Assembly: GCA_047921175.1 (NCBI GenBank)
Contig: JBLRWQ010000005.1
Coordinates: forward strand, 1-64,000
Source: T1Sed10-7 sp047921175
Lineage (GTDB): Bacteria; Actinomycetota; Nitriliruptoria; Nitriliruptorales; Nitriliruptoraceae
Direction of reading: 5' to 3'
Length of the DNA stretch: 64,000 nt
This document shows, piece after piece, positions 8,280 through 17,131 of the stretch; position 1 is the first letter of the stretch; every line of letters starts with the position of its first letter. Below the pieces are notes generated by a model. That model did not search any database and was not told the DNA's origin. It saw nothing but the letters and a program-made list of their open reading frames with translations. A program made the translations under genes and the position numbers.

Positions 8280-8738
8280 ATGAGCCTGCAGCGACGCATC
8301 GAGGACGACCTGCACGCCGCGATGAAGGCCCGTGACAAGGCCACGACGTCCGCGTTGCGGATGGTCGTCGCGGCGCTGAAGAACCGGGCCGTGGCCGACG
8401 GACTCGGCCCCCAGGGTGCGCTGGAGGACACGGTGGTGCAGCAGGTCCTGACCACCGAGGTCAAGCGGCGCAAGGAAGCGGCCAGGGCCTTCGCCGACGG
8501 CGGGCGTGACGAGGCCGCCGCGAGCGAGCTGGCCGAGGCGGCCCTGTACGAGGGCTACCTGCCGGCCCAGCTCGACGACGACGAGCTGACCGCGATCGTG
8601 GACCGGGTCGTCACGGACCTCGGCGCCGACGGTCCGGGGGCCATGGGCCAGGTCATGAAGGCCACCATGGCCGAGGTCGCCGGGCGTGCCGACGGGGGGC
8701 GGGTGTCCGCGCTGGTCAAGCAGCGCCTGACCGGCTGA
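8280..8738 (+). CDS. yqeY: GatB/YqeY domain protein
   Basis: 152 aa. The opening SLQRRIEDDLHAAMKARDKATTSALRM, the central EVKRRKEAARAFADGGRDEAAASE and the closing GAMGQVMKATMAEVAGRADG are the hallmarks of YqeY, a small helical protein related to the tRNA-binding tail of GatB and Glu-tRNA(Gln) amidotransferases. Length is typical for the family. The molecular role is not established; tRNA-linked functions are assumed from the domain. It is separated from the upstream gene by a terminator hairpin and from the downstream carboxylase operon by 48 bp. Confidence 0.92.
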   Translation: MSLQRRIEDDLHAAMKARDKATTSALRMVVAALKNRAVADGLGPQGALEDTVVQQVLTTEVKRRKEAARAFADGGRDEAAASELAEAALYEGYLPAQLDDDELTAIVDRVVTDLGADGPGAMGQVMKATMAEVAGRADGGRVSALVKQRLTG

Positions 8739-8786
8739 GCCGGCCCGACGCCGGGTCGCACGGTCGACCCGCCTAGCATCGCCGGC

Positions 8787-10427
8787 ATGCCGATCCTGCC
8801 CAGCTCACTCGACACCACCAGCGACGCCTTCGCCCGCAACCGGGCCCACCACCTCGCCCTGCGTGACGATCTGCGTCGGGAGCTGGAGCGGGTCGCCGCC
8901 GGTGGTCCCGCCGCGGCCCGCGAGCGCCACCTCGCCCGCGGCAAGCTGCTGCCGCGCCAGCGGGTGGAGGCCCTGCTGGACCCCGGTACGCCGTTCCTGG
9001 AGCTGTCCCCGCTCGCGGCGCACGGCATGTACGACGACGACGCGCCGGGCGCCGGGCTGATCACCGGCATCGGCCGGGTCGCGGGACGTGCGGTCGTCGT
9101 CGTGGCCAACGACGCCACCGTCAAGGGCGGCACCTACTACCCGATGACCGTCAAGAAGCACCTGCGCGCCCAGGAGGTAGCGCTCGCCAACCGCCTGCCG
9201 TGCGTCTACCTGGTCGACTCCGGCGGGGCGTTCCTGCCCCTGCAGGACGAGGTCTTCCCCGACCGCGACCACTTCGGGCGCATCTTCCGCAACCAGGCCC
9301 AGCTGTCGGCGCTCGGCTGCGGGCAGATCGCGGTGGTGCTCGGCTCGTGCACCGCCGGCGGGGCCTACGTGCCGGCGATGAGCGACGAGACCATCATCGT
9401 CCGCGAGCAGGGCACCATCTTCCTCGGTGGCCCACCGCTGGTGAAGGCCGCCACCGGCGAGGAGGTGACCGCGGAGGACCTCGGCGGTGGGGACCTGCAC
9501 GCACGCACCTCCGGGGTGGTCGACCACCTCGCCGTCGACGACGCGCACGCGCTGGCACTGGCCCGCGATGCCGTCGCGACCCTGCCGGCGGGCCCCGCCG
9601 CCACCGACCTGGCGACGGAGGGGCTGGCGGCGCTGGAGCTGGACCTCGAGGACCCGGAACCCCCGGCCTTCGACCCGGAGGAGCTGTACGGCATCCTGCC
9701 CACCGACGTGCGCCAGCCCTATCCGGTCCGTGAGGTGCTGGCCCGGCTGGTCGACGGCTCGCGGCTGCACGAGTTCAAGCCGCTGTACGGCGAGACGCTC
9801 GTCACCGGGTTCGCCCACATCCACGGCATCCCGGTCGGGATCGTCGCCAACGACGGGATCCTGTTCCGCGAGTCGGCCCTGAAGGGGGCCCACTTCGTCC
9901 AGCTGTGCGACCAGCGCCGGATCCCGCTGCTGTTCCTGCAGAACATCGCCGGGTTCATGGTGGGCCGCGAGTACGAGGCCGGCGGGATCGCCAAGGACGG
10001 CGCCAAGCTCGTGACCGCCGTGGCGTGCGCCCGGGTCCCGAAGCTGACCGTGATCACCGGCGGCTCCTTCGGGGCCGGCAACTACGCCATGTGCGGTCGG
10101 GCCTACGACCCCCGCTTCCTGTGGATGTGGCCCAACGCCCGCATCAGCGTCATGGGTGGTGAGCAGGCCGCAACGGTGCTCGCCACCGTGCGCCGCGACC
10201 GCCTCGAGGCGGACGGCGGGACGTGGTCGGAGGAGGACGAGGCGGCGTTCAAGGACCCGATCCGCGCCACCTACGACGCCCAGGGCCACCCCTACCACGC
10301 CACCGCGCGGCTGTGGGACGACGGGATCATCGAGCCGGCCGCGACCCGCGACGTCGTCGGGCTCGGCCTCGCGGTGGCGACCGGGGCGCCCATCGGTCCG
10401 GTCCGCCGCGGCGTGCTGCGGATGTGA
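8787..10427 (+). CDS. mccB: Acyl-CoA (methylcrotonyl-CoA) carboxylase carboxyltransferase, beta subunit
   Basis: 546 aa carboxyltransferase with the two-crotonase-fold layout: N-domain GKLLPRQRVEALLDPG, VVVANDATVKGGTYYPMTVKKHLR and the oxyanion segment SCTAGGAYVPAMSDE; C-domain GFAHIHGIPVGIVANDGILF, QNIAGFMVG and GGSFGAGNYAMCGRAYDPRF. These segments specifically resemble methylcrotonyl-CoA carboxylase beta rather than propionyl-CoA carboxylase. It transfers carboxyl from carboxybiotin to 3-methylcrotonyl-CoA in leucine breakdown. The biotin-carrying alpha subunit starts 8 bp downstream and HMG-CoA lyase follows, which supports the leucine assignment. The isovaleryl-CoA dehydrogenase and methylglutaconyl hydratase genes are not in the window. 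Confidence 0.94.
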   Translation: MPILPSSLDTTSDAFARNRAHHLALRDDLRRELERVAAGGPAAARERHLARGKLLPRQRVEALLDPGTPFLELSPLAAHGMYDDDAPGAGLITGIGRVAGRAVVVVANDATVKGGTYYPMTVKKHLRAQEVALANRLPCVYLVDSGGAFLPLQDEVFPDRDHFGRIFRNQAQLSALGCGQIAVVLGSCTAGGAYVPAMSDETIIVREQGTIFLGGPPLVKAATGEEVTAEDLGGGDLHARTSGVVDHLAVDDAHALALARDAVATLPAGPAATDLATEGLAALELDLEDPEPPAFDPEELYGILPTDVRQPYPVREVLARLVDGSRLHEFKPLYGETLVTGFAHIHGIPVGIVANDGILFRESALKGAHFVQLCDQRRIPLLFLQNIAGFMVGREYEAGGIAKDGAKLVTAVACARVPKLTVITGGSFGAGNYAMCGRAYDPRFLWMWPNARISVMGGEQAATVLATVRRDRLEADGGTWSEEDEAAFKDPIRATYDAQGHPYHATARLWDDGIIEPAATRDVVGLGLAVATGAPIGPVRRGVLRM

Positions 10428-10435
10428 GGCCGGCC

Positions 10436-12403
10436 ATGGTCACCCGTGTCCTGATCGCCAACCGGGGCGAGATCGCCCGCCGGATCATCCGGACCTGCCG
10501 CGAGCTCGGCATCGGCACCGTCGCGGTCTACAGCGACGCCGATGCCGACGCCCCCCACGTGGCCGAGGCCGACCAGGCCGTCCGGCTCGGGCCCGCTCCG
10601 GCGCCCGCGAGCTACCTCGCCGCCGACCGGCTGCTGGACGCCGCGGCCCGCACCGGCTGCGACGCCGTCCACCCCGGCTACGGCTTCCTGGCCGAGGACG
10701 CCGGCTTCGCCCGGGCCGTGGCGGCCGCCGGGCTGACCTTCGTCGGTCCCCCGGCCGAGGTCATCGCCCTGATGGGCGACAAGGCCGCCGCCAAGCGCCA
10801 CCTCGCCGCGGCCGGGGTACCGGTGATCCCCGGCGAGGACCGCGACGACCTCGAGGACGACGCGCTGCTGGTCGCCGCCGAGCGGGTCGGCTTCCCGCTG
10901 ATGGTCAAGGCGGTCGCCGGGGGCGGCGGCACCGGCATGCGGGTGGTCGACGACGCGCGTGCGCTCCCCGGCGCCCTGCGCGCCGCCCGACGTGAGGCCC
11001 GCGGCGCCTTCGGGGACGACCGGGTCATCCTCGAGCGGCTCGTCGCCGCGCCCCGTCACCTCGAGGTCCAGGTGATGGCGGACGCCCACGGCAACGTCGT
11101 CCACCTGTTCGAGCGCGAGTGCACCGTCCAGCGCCGCCACCAGAAGCTGGTCGAGGAGGCCCCCTCGGCGGTGGTGGACGAGCGGCTGCGGGCGCGGCTG
11201 ACCGACGCCGCGGTCACCGCCACCCGGGCGGTCGGCTACCGGGGGGCCGGGACGCTCGAGTTCCTGCTCGACGGCTCCACCCTGGACGACGACGAGCCGA
11301 CGTTCGCGTTCCTGGAGATGAACACCCGTCTGCAGGTCGAGCACCCGGTGACGGAGCTGATCACCGGCCTCGACCTGGTGGCCTGGCAGCTCGAGATCGC
11401 CGCCGGTCGGCCCCTGCCGCTCGCGCAGGAGGACATCGAACGCGCCGGGCACGCCATCGAGGTGCGGCTCTACGCCGAGGACCCGCTCGAGCAGCTGCCC
11501 CAGACCGGCACGATCCACGCCCTGCACCTGCCGGAGGGTCCGGGGATCCGCTGCGACGTCGGCATCACCGCCGGCTCGCTCGTCCCGCGCCACTACGACC
11601 CCATGCTCGGCAAGCTCATCGCCCACGGCCGCGACCGCGACGAGGCCATCGCCCGGCTGCGGGACGCCCTGGCCCACACCAGCGTCCGCGGGGTGGTCAC
11701 CAACCTCGAGCTCGCCGACGCGGTCCTGGCCCACCCGGCCTTCGCCGCCGCGGAGCTGACCACCGCCTTCCTCACCGACCACCTCGGCGGGTGGGCGCCA
11801 CCGCCGCTGCCCGCCGCCGCGCTCGCAGACGCGGCCGTCGCCCTGCACGAGCACGGTCGCACCGACCGCTCAGGATCACCCTGGTCCACCCTCGGCGCGC
11901 TGCGCACCGGTGGCGGTGCCTGGTCGCTCCGGCTGCACGACCGGCTCCGTGGCGCGCAGGCGGACGCCGACCCGCTGCAGGTGCGCGTCCGCGGCACCCG
12001 CACCGAGGTGACGCTGGCGGGCGAGCCGGTCGAGGCGGGCGGCGGCGGCGACATCGAGGTGGTGGCGCGACCGGGGGCCCGGGCCGTCTGGCTCCACCGC
12101 GACGGCCGGACCCGGGTGCTGGACGAGATCCCGCCGACCCGGCACGGCGACGCCAGCGCCCCGACCGGGACCGCCACCTTCACCGCCCCGATGCCGGGCA
12201 CCGTGATCGCGGTCGAGGTCCGCGCCGGCGAGCCGGTCACCGCGGGCACGGTGCTGGCGGTGGTGGAGGCGATGAAGATGGAGCACCCGGTCCGGGCGCC
12301 GGTGGACGGGACCGTCACCGCCGTCCACGTCCACGCGGGCCAGGCGGTGGAGGCCGCGACGGTCCTGCTGGCCTTCGAACCCGCCGGTACGGCCAGCCCC
12401 TGA
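10436..12403 (+). CDS. mccA: Acyl-CoA (methylcrotonyl-CoA) carboxylase, biotin carboxylase/carrier alpha subunit
   Basis: 655 aa. The biotin carboxylase domain opens with RVLIANRGEIARRIIRTCRELG and carries HPGYGFLAED, KAVAGGGGTGMR (the Gly-rich ATP-grasp loop), RECTVQRRHQK and FLEMNTRLQVEHPVTE. A linker domain follows, and the C-terminus is a biotinyl domain with VVEAMKMEHP, whose Lys is biotinylated. It carboxylates biotin using ATP and bicarbonate. The ATG at 10436 lies 8 bp after the beta-subunit stop; HMG-CoA lyase begins 10 bp after its own stop, so the three form a tight operon. Confidence 0.95.
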   Translation: MVTRVLIANRGEIARRIIRTCRELGIGTVAVYSDADADAPHVAEADQAVRLGPAPAPASYLAADRLLDAAARTGCDAVHPGYGFLAEDAGFARAVAAAGLTFVGPPAEVIALMGDKAAAKRHLAAAGVPVIPGEDRDDLEDDALLVAAERVGFPLMVKAVAGGGGTGMRVVDDARALPGALRAARREARGAFGDDRVILERLVAAPRHLEVQVMADAHGNVVHLFERECTVQRRHQKLVEEAPSAVVDERLRARLTDAAVTATRAVGYRGAGTLEFLLDGSTLDDDEPTFAFLEMNTRLQVEHPVTELITGLDLVAWQLEIAAGRPLPLAQEDIERAGHAIEVRLYAEDPLEQLPQTGTIHALHLPEGPGIRCDVGITAGSLVPRHYDPMLGKLIAHGRDRDEAIARLRDALAHTSVRGVVTNLELADAVLAHPAFAAAELTTAFLTDHLGGWAPPPLPAAALADAAVALHEHGRTDRSGSPWSTLGALRTGGGAWSLRLHDRLRGAQADADPLQVRVRGTRTEVTLAGEPVEAGGGGDIEVVARPGARAVWLHRDGRTRVLDEIPPTRHGDASAPTGTATFTAPMPGTVIAVEVRAGEPVTAGTVLAVVEAMKMEHPVRAPVDGTVTAVHVHAGQAVEAATVLLAFEPAGTASP

Positions 12404-12413
12404 GGAGGCGCAC

Positions 12414-13325
12414 GTGGAGCTCCCCGAGCGCGTGACCATCGTCGAGGTCGGCCCCCGAGACGGCCTGCAGAACGAGCCGGGCACCGTGCCCACCGCGGTC
12501 AAGATCGGCTTCATCGACCGACTGTCCCGGACCGGGCTCCAGGTGGTCGAGGCCACCTCGTTCGTCCGAGGAGACCTCGTGCCGCAGCTGGCCGACGCGG
12601 CCGAGGTGCTGGCCGGGATCACCCCCGCACCGGGGGTGCGCTATCCCGTCCTGGTCGCCAACGACCGCGGGCTCGACCGGGCGCTCGAGGCCGGCGCGGG
12701 CGAGATCGCGGTGTTCGCCTCCGCTTCGGAGCCGTTCAGCGAGCGCAACCTCGGCTGCTCGATCGCCGACAGCCTGCACCGTTTCCGTGGGGTCGTCCGC
12801 CGTGCCCGACGCGAGGGCTGCCGGGTGCGCGGCTACGTCTCCATGGTCGCCGGCTGCCCGTACCAGGGGGAGGTCCCCGCTGACGACGTCGTCCGTGTCA
12901 CCACCGAGCTGTTCGAGCTCGGCTGCGACGAGGTCTCCCTCGGGGACACGATCGGGGTCGGCACCCCGCTGCAGATCCAGGACCTGATCGACCGGCTCTC
13001 GCGCACCGTGCTCGTCGACCGGCTGGCGGTCCACCTGCACGACACCTACGGCCAGGGGCTCGCGAACACCCTGGCGGCCTTCGAGGCCGGGGTGCGCACG
13101 GCCGACACCAGCGCGGGCGGGCTCGGCGGCTGCCCCTTCGCGGTGGGCGCCACCGGCAACCTCGCCACCGAGGACCTGCTCTACGCCCTGGAGGGCTCCG
13201 GGGTCCACACCGGCGTGGACCTGGAGGAGGTCATCGCGGTGACCGCATGGATGGCCGAGCAGCTCGGCCGGCCACCGGTGTCCCGCGTGGCCCGGGCCGT
13301 GCTGGCGCGCGACGGGGGCCGCTGA
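12414..13325 (+). CDS. Hydroxymethylglutaryl-CoA lyase
   Basis: 303 aa from a GTG start preceded by GGAGG right after the mccA stop. It carries the HMG-CoA lyase/DRE-TIM signatures: VGPRDGLQNE near residues 11-20, ETTF-like EATSFV, SLGDTIGVGTP, HLHDTYGQGLAN and the catalytic-cysteine loop GGLGGCPFAVGATGNLATEDLLY. It cleaves HMG-CoA to acetoacetate and acetyl-CoA, the last step of leucine degradation begun by the two carboxylase subunits upstream. Its last 95 bp overlap the 3' end of the opposing hydrolase gene. Confidence 0.94.
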   Translation: MELPERVTIVEVGPRDGLQNEPGTVPTAVKIGFIDRLSRTGLQVVEATSFVRGDLVPQLADAAEVLAGITPAPGVRYPVLVANDRGLDRALEAGAGEIAVFASASEPFSERNLGCSIADSLHRFRGVVRRARREGCRVRGYVSMVAGCPYQGEVPADDVVRVTTELFELGCDEVSLGDTIGVGTPLQIQDLIDRLSRTVLVDRLAVHLHDTYGQGLANTLAAFEAGVRTADTSAGGLGGCPFAVGATGNLATEDLLYALEGSGVHTGVDLEEVIAVTAWMAEQLGRPPVSRVARAVLARDGGR

Positions 13326-14139
13326 CCGCCTCCACCGCGCACGAGCCGAGGTGGTCGGTCCCGGTGACCATGGCGGTCATGGAGGCCACGACCAGCGCCC
13401 CGCGTGCCGCCGACGCGGCCCACCGCTCGGCGACCTCGAGCGGATGGCCCGGATCATCCGGCCAGCCCACCACCGCGAGCGGCACCGACAGCGACGCGAC
13501 CTCCTCGATCGTCGGCGCCAGCCCACCGTCCAGCGAGGTCAGCACCGCCGCCAGGCTGGCGGGGTCGTGCCGGGGCTGGTCGGCCAGCAGGGTGCGCCGC
13601 AGCCAGTCGGGGAGCGCCGCGTCCGCCGCGATGGCGGCGAGGTGACCGGCCACGCCGTCGGTCGCGAGCCGCGCGGCGATGGCGGCGTGCGGCCCGTCAC
13701 CCGGGATGGCCCGGCCCGTCCAGGCCGGCAGGCAGGCCAGCACGCTCGCGCCGCGGGCGCCGTCGGCCACGGCCCGCACCGCGGCGTGCGCCCCCAGCGA
13801 GATCCCGCCGACCACCTCGACCTCGCCGTCGCAGCGCTCCACCACCCGCGCCAGGTCCTGTGCGTGGACGTCGAGATGGTGGTCGCCGACCTCGCGGGCG
13901 ATGCTGGAGGCGCCGTGCCCCCGCAGGTCGTAGGCCACGAGCCGACGGCCCGCACGCGCCACCGGACCGGCGAACGCCTCGACCACGAACCGGGCCGAGG
14001 AGCCGACGCCGTGTGCGATGACCCACGCCGGCAGCTCCGGCCGGCCGACCTCGACCACCGCCAGGCGTGCAGCTTCCGTCGGCACGGTGCGGTGGCGGAC
14101 GGCGACCGGTCCGACCCCGTCGGGACGCTCGGGCGTCAC
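13231..14139 (-). CDS. Alpha/beta hydrolase
   Basis: 302 aa. Motifs: oxyanion loop VIAHGVGSS (about 40-48), strand-turn YDLRGHGAS, nucleophile elbow GGISLGAHAA (Ser in G-x-S-x-G), acid on the strand before WPDDPGHP and a C-terminal His in TGTDHLG. The substrate is unknown. It starts at a GTG (14137-14139) overlapping the TlpA-like gene's stop as GTGA. The ~45 residues after the catalytic His are Arg/Pro-rich and encoded antisense to the end of the HMG-CoA lyase gene; they are probably not part of the fold. Confidence 0.82.
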   Translation of the reverse strand: MTPERPDGVGPVAVRHRTVPTEAARLAVVEVGRPELPAWVIAHGVGSSARFVVEAFAGPVARAGRRLVAYDLRGHGASSIAREVGDHHLDVHAQDLARVVERCDGEVEVVGGISLGAHAAVRAVADGARGASVLACLPAWTGRAIPGDGPHAAIAARLATDGVAGHLAAIAADAALPDWLRRTLLADQPRHDPASLAAVLTSLDGGLAPTIEEVASLSVPLAVVGWPDDPGHPLEVAERWAASAARGALVVASMTAMVTGTDHLGSCAVEAVSGPRRAPARPGPRGTPVAGRAARPSMRSPR

Positions 14140-14720
14140 CGGACCTGGTCGAGCAGCTCGTCGAGGTTGGGGGCGCTGAGCTCCCCGACGTAGCGGGCGA
14201 CCAGCTGACCGTCGCGGTCGAACACCGCCGTGGTCGGCATGCCCCGCCCGCCCACGGCGAAGGCCACGTCCCCGTCGAGGTCGTGGATCGTGGTGAAGTC
14301 GATCCCGAACTCCTCGATGAACGCCTCCCCGTCCTCGAAGCGGTCGAGGTGGTCGATGCCGAGGAAGGCGATGTCCGGGTTCGCGTCACGGGCCTCCAGC
14401 AGCAGCGGCATCTCGGCCCGGCACGGCCCGCACCAGCTGGCGAAGATGTTGACCAGTGTCGGGCGGCCGGCCTCCGCCTGGGCGGCGATGTAGGCCGCCG
14501 CCTCCGGCCAGCCACCGGACACCAACCGGTCGCCGCGCTGGGGCACCACCGCCGGCGCCTCGACCGCGAAGACGTCCACCCCGTCGTCGGCAGGGACGCG
14601 GGGGGCGTCGGGACCGGGGGCTGCGCCGAAGTCGACCACCTCGGTGCCGCCACAGGCGGCCACGAGCACGGCGACCAGCAGCGTCGCCACGACGACGAGC
14701 AGGCGGCGCGGGACGGGCAC
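14136..14720 (-). CDS. TlpA/ResA-like thioredoxin lipoprotein
   Basis: 194 aa from GTG (14718-14720) with GGAG upstream. Residues 1-25 form a lipoprotein signal (VPRRLLVVV...LVAVLVAAC) with lipobox LVAAC. The thioredoxin fold follows with NIFASWCGPCRAEMPLL, the CxxC redox pair and GMPTTAVFDRDG with the cis-Pro. It is expected to face outside the membrane and reduce cytochrome-maturation or cell-envelope disulfides; this is inference from TlpA/ResA homology. It lies 106 bp after the HisC-like gene on the same strand and is coupled to the hydrolase downstream. Confidence 0.88.
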   Translation of the reverse strand: MPVPRRLLVVVATLLVAVLVAACGGTEVVDFGAAPGPDAPRVPADDGVDVFAVEAPAVVPQRGDRLVSGGWPEAAAYIAAQAEAGRPTLVNIFASWCGPCRAEMPLLLEARDANPDIAFLGIDHLDRFEDGEAFIEEFGIDFTTIHDLDGDVAFAVGGRGMPTTAVFDRDGQLVARYVGELSAPNLDELLDQVR

Positions 14721-14826
14721 ACGGACTCCGGGGTCTCGAGGTCGGCGAGGTGCCGCCAAGGTACCCAGCCCGTCGGTGCCGCCGGCGGGCGACGGCGGCC
14801 GGTGTCGCCGGGCCGGACCAGCCGGC

Positions 14827-15915
14827 TCAGGCCCGGCTCGGCACCTCGGCCAGCACGTCCCCGGAGGCCTCCAGGACCGCGTCGACCTCCGCCGGGGTGC
14901 CCACGGTGATGCGCACCTGCGCATCGAGGCCGTAGGGCGCGAGCGCTCGGACCCCGATCCCCCGCTCGGCGTAGGCGGCCACCACCGGCCCCGCCGGGCA
15001 GCCGAGCTCCACGGTCACGAAGTTGCCGAGCCCCGCGGTCAGCGGCACCCCGAGCGCCCGCAGCCCGGCCGCGAGGCGGTCGCGACCGGCCAGGGTCCCG
15101 GCCACGGTCGCGGCGAGGTGGTCGGCGTCCCCCAGGGCGGCCAGTGCGGCGGCCTGGGCGGGTGCGGCCAGGTTGAACCGGGGTCGGCGGCCGTCGACCG
15201 CCGCGACCAGGTCGACCGGGCCGGTCAGGGCCCCGATGCGGTGACCGGCGAGCGCGTACGCCTTGGAGAACGTCGTCACGACCGCGATCCGCGGGTGGTC
15301 GAGGTCGAGGTCGGCGGTCCGGGCGTAGCCGGCGTGGCCGGAGGCGACGTGGTGGTAGGCCTCGTCGACGACCAGGGTGACGTCCGGCGGCAGGCCGGCT
15401 GCCAGGACCCGCAGCCCGTCGGCATCGAGGTGCGACCCGGTGGGGTTGGCCGGGTTGTCGAGCACGACCACGCGGGTGCGCGGCGTGACCGCGGCGAGCA
15501 GCGCCTCGGGATCACGGGCGTAGCCGTCGGTGTCCCCGCTCGCGCCGGGCCCGACCGGCACCTCGACCAGGCGTGCGCCTGCGGTCGCGGTGGCCAGCCG
15601 GTAGACGATGAAGGCACGCTCGTAGGTCACCACCTCGGCGTCCGCGTGGCCGGCGCAGCAGGCGGCGATCAGGTCCATCAGCACCGCGGCGGAGCCGTTG
15701 CCGACCATGACGTTCCCGACGGGCACGCCGTCGGCGCGCGCGAGGGCGGCTCGCAGCGCGACGCTGGCGTCGTCCGGGTAACGGTGCGCCTCCGCGGCAG
15801 CGGCCGCAGCCGCCTCGACCGCGGCCGGGGACGGGCCGAAGGGGGACTCGTTGGAGGACAGCCGGATCCGCATCCCCGGTGGGGGACCGACCGCGGCCCC
15901 GGCGGCCAGGCTCAC
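14827..15915 (-). CDS. Histidinol-phosphate aminotransferase-like PLP enzyme
   Basis: 362 aa fold-type I aminotransferase. Seen: LSSNESPFGPSP (20-31), NPANPTG (154-160), DEAY (184-187), and the Schiff-base Lys218 in TTFSKAYALAGHRIG. This matches the HisC family; aromatic aminotransferase activity is an alternative because no other his genes are nearby. The start is GTG at 15913-15915, overlapping the GroES-like stop as GTGA. Confidence 0.87.
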   Translation of the reverse strand: MSLAAGAAVGPPPGMRIRLSSNESPFGPSPAAVEAAAAAAAEAHRYPDDASVALRAALARADGVPVGNVMVGNGSAAVLMDLIAACCAGHADAEVVTYERAFIVYRLATATAGARLVEVPVGPGASGDTDGYARDPEALLAAVTPRTRVVVLDNPANPTGSHLDADGLRVLAAGLPPDVTLVVDEAYHHVASGHAGYARTADLDLDHPRIAVVTTFSKAYALAGHRIGALTGPVDLVAAVDGRRPRFNLAAPAQAAALAALGDADHLAATVAGTLAGRDRLAAGLRALGVPLTAGLGNFVTVELGCPAGPVVAAYAERGIGVRALAPYGLDAQVRITVGTPAEVDAVLEASGDVLAEVPSRA

Positions 15916-16250
15916 AGGTACAGCCCCGTGGCGTTCTCGGCCTCGTGGGAGGCGACCGCATGCACGTCCCGCTCGCGGACGATCAGGTACGGCTCACCCT
16001 GGACGTCCACCTCGATCGCGTCCTCGGGGAGGTACAGCACCTCGTCACCCGGCGAGATCTGCCGCACGTTGGGGCCGACGCCGATGGTGAGGCCCCAGAT
16101 GCCCTTGCGGTCCACGGACCGGGCGGTGGCGGGGATCACGATGCCACCGCGGGTGCGGCGTTCGGCGTCCCCCGGTGGGGCGACCAGCACGCGGTCGCCG
16201 AGCACGACGACGCTGCGACGGTCCGGTCCGGGGTCCTCGAGAGCGCTCAT
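15912..16250 (-). CDS. GroES-like co-chaperone family protein
   Basis: 112 aa, ATG at 16248-16250. The Cpn10 pattern is clear: VVLGDRVLVAPPGDAERRTRGGIVIPATA (shown in part), GVGPNVRQISPGDEVLYL and a mobile-loop-like region before GGIVIP. It differs from canonical GroES by an N-terminal extension and a C-terminal tail (RERDVHAVASHEAENATGLYL in part), and no groEL is adjacent. It heads a minus-strand group of four genes (GroES-like, HisC-like, TlpA-like, hydrolase). It may be a specialised paralog rather than the housekeeping co-chaperonin. Confidence 0.85.
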   Translation of the reverse strand: MSALEDPGPDRRSVVVLGDRVLVAPPGDAERRTRGGIVIPATARSVDRKGIWGLTIGVGPNVRQISPGDEVLYLPEDAIEVDVQGEPYLIVRERDVHAVASHEAENATGLYL

Positions 16251-16294
16251 GGCCGCCACGGTAGCGGCCGGCGAGAGCCAGGCCTCGGCCGGGG

Positions 16295-16984
16295 TCAGCG
16301 GGGCGCGACGTAGGTGTGCGCAGCCACGTGCGGCGGGAGCGCCGCGTCGTGGCGGGCGCCGGCGACCTGGACCCAGCCCCGCTCGATGCGCTGCACCTCG
16401 GCGTCCTTGCCGGGCACGAAGCCGCAGCTCTCGAGCACCTGCAGGGCCTCGTCGTCGCCCTCCAGGGTCTCCGTGATGCGCAGCACCTGGACCGGCCCGA
16501 CCGGTGCGTCGGCGAGGAGCACGGCGTCGGGGTGCTCCGGGGCGTTGCGCGACCCCGGGATCGGGTTCCCGTGCGGGCAGGTGCCGGGATCGCCCAGCAG
16601 GTCGATGAGCCGGGCCTCCACGTCCCCCGAGACCACGCCCTCCCAGCGTTCGGCCTCGTGGTGGACCTTCCACCACTCGAGCCCGATCACGTCCGCGAGC
16701 AGACGCTCCGTCAGCCGGTGGCGGCGCACCGCCGTGGTGGCGCGCTCGATGCCGGCCCCGGTCAGCGCGACGATGCCGTCGTCCTCACGCCGCGCCGTCC
16801 CGGCCGCCTCGAGCCGGTCGATCGCCGCTGCCACCGCGGCATCGTCGACGGGGAGCCGGTCGATCACCTCCCGCTCGTCGGCCACGGTCCCGGCGAGGTG
16901 GTGCTCGAGCAGGATCTCGAGCACCTCGGTCCGTAGGCTGTCGACGAGCGGGGCCGCGGGTGGGGAGCCGAGGACGGTGGACAC
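16295..16984 (-). CDS. DtxR-family metal-dependent transcriptional regulator
   Basis: 229 aa from a GTG (16982-16984) with GGAGG upstream. It has an N-terminal winged helix, then a dimerisation/metal region with RRHRLTERLL (His89, Glu93) and WWKVHHEAERWEGVVS, and a C-terminal FeoA/SH3-like domain (GPVQVLRITETLEGDD, GKDAEVQRIERGWVQV). Relative to DtxR, the position of Cys102 is Glu112 and that of His106 is Gly116, while His98 and Glu105 equivalents are kept, so the metal sites are changed. It is divergent from an iron importer ATPase gene with a near-consensus DtxR box between them, which argues for an iron or manganese repressor acting on the importer. Confidence 0.9.
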   Translation of the reverse strand: MSTVLGSPPAAPLVDSLRTEVLEILLEHHLAGTVADEREVIDRLPVDDAAVAAAIDRLEAAGTARREDDGIVALTGAGIERATTAVRRHRLTERLLADVIGLEWWKVHHEAERWEGVVSGDVEARLIDLLGDPGTCPHGNPIPGSRNAPEHPDAVLLADAPVGPVQVLRITETLEGDDEALQVLESCGFVPGKDAEVQRIERGWVQVAGARHDAALPPHVAAHTYVAPR

Positions 16985-17039
16985 GGGGACCTCCGGGCCT
17001 GGGACGTGGGAGCGGGCCGGACGGGAGCGACCTGACGAG

Positions 17040-17058
17040 GAAGGGTAGCCTAACCTGC
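17040..17058. promoter_or_regulatory. DtxR/IdeR-box-like operator
   Basis: The core AGGGTAGCCTAACCT (17042-17056) matches the 15-base centre of the DtxR/IdeR consensus (TTAGGTTAGCCTAACCTAA) at all but one position; over the full 19 bases 14 match. It lies 56 bp before the start of the DtxR-like gene on the minus strand and 74 bp before the importer ATPase on the plus strand, so it could control both. Confidence 0.75.
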
Positions 17059-17131
17059 GCGGTCCGCCGCAGGTCCGTCCGACCTGGTTCCCTGGGGCCG
17101 TGGGTCCCCGATCACGAGCACTGGAGCCGAG

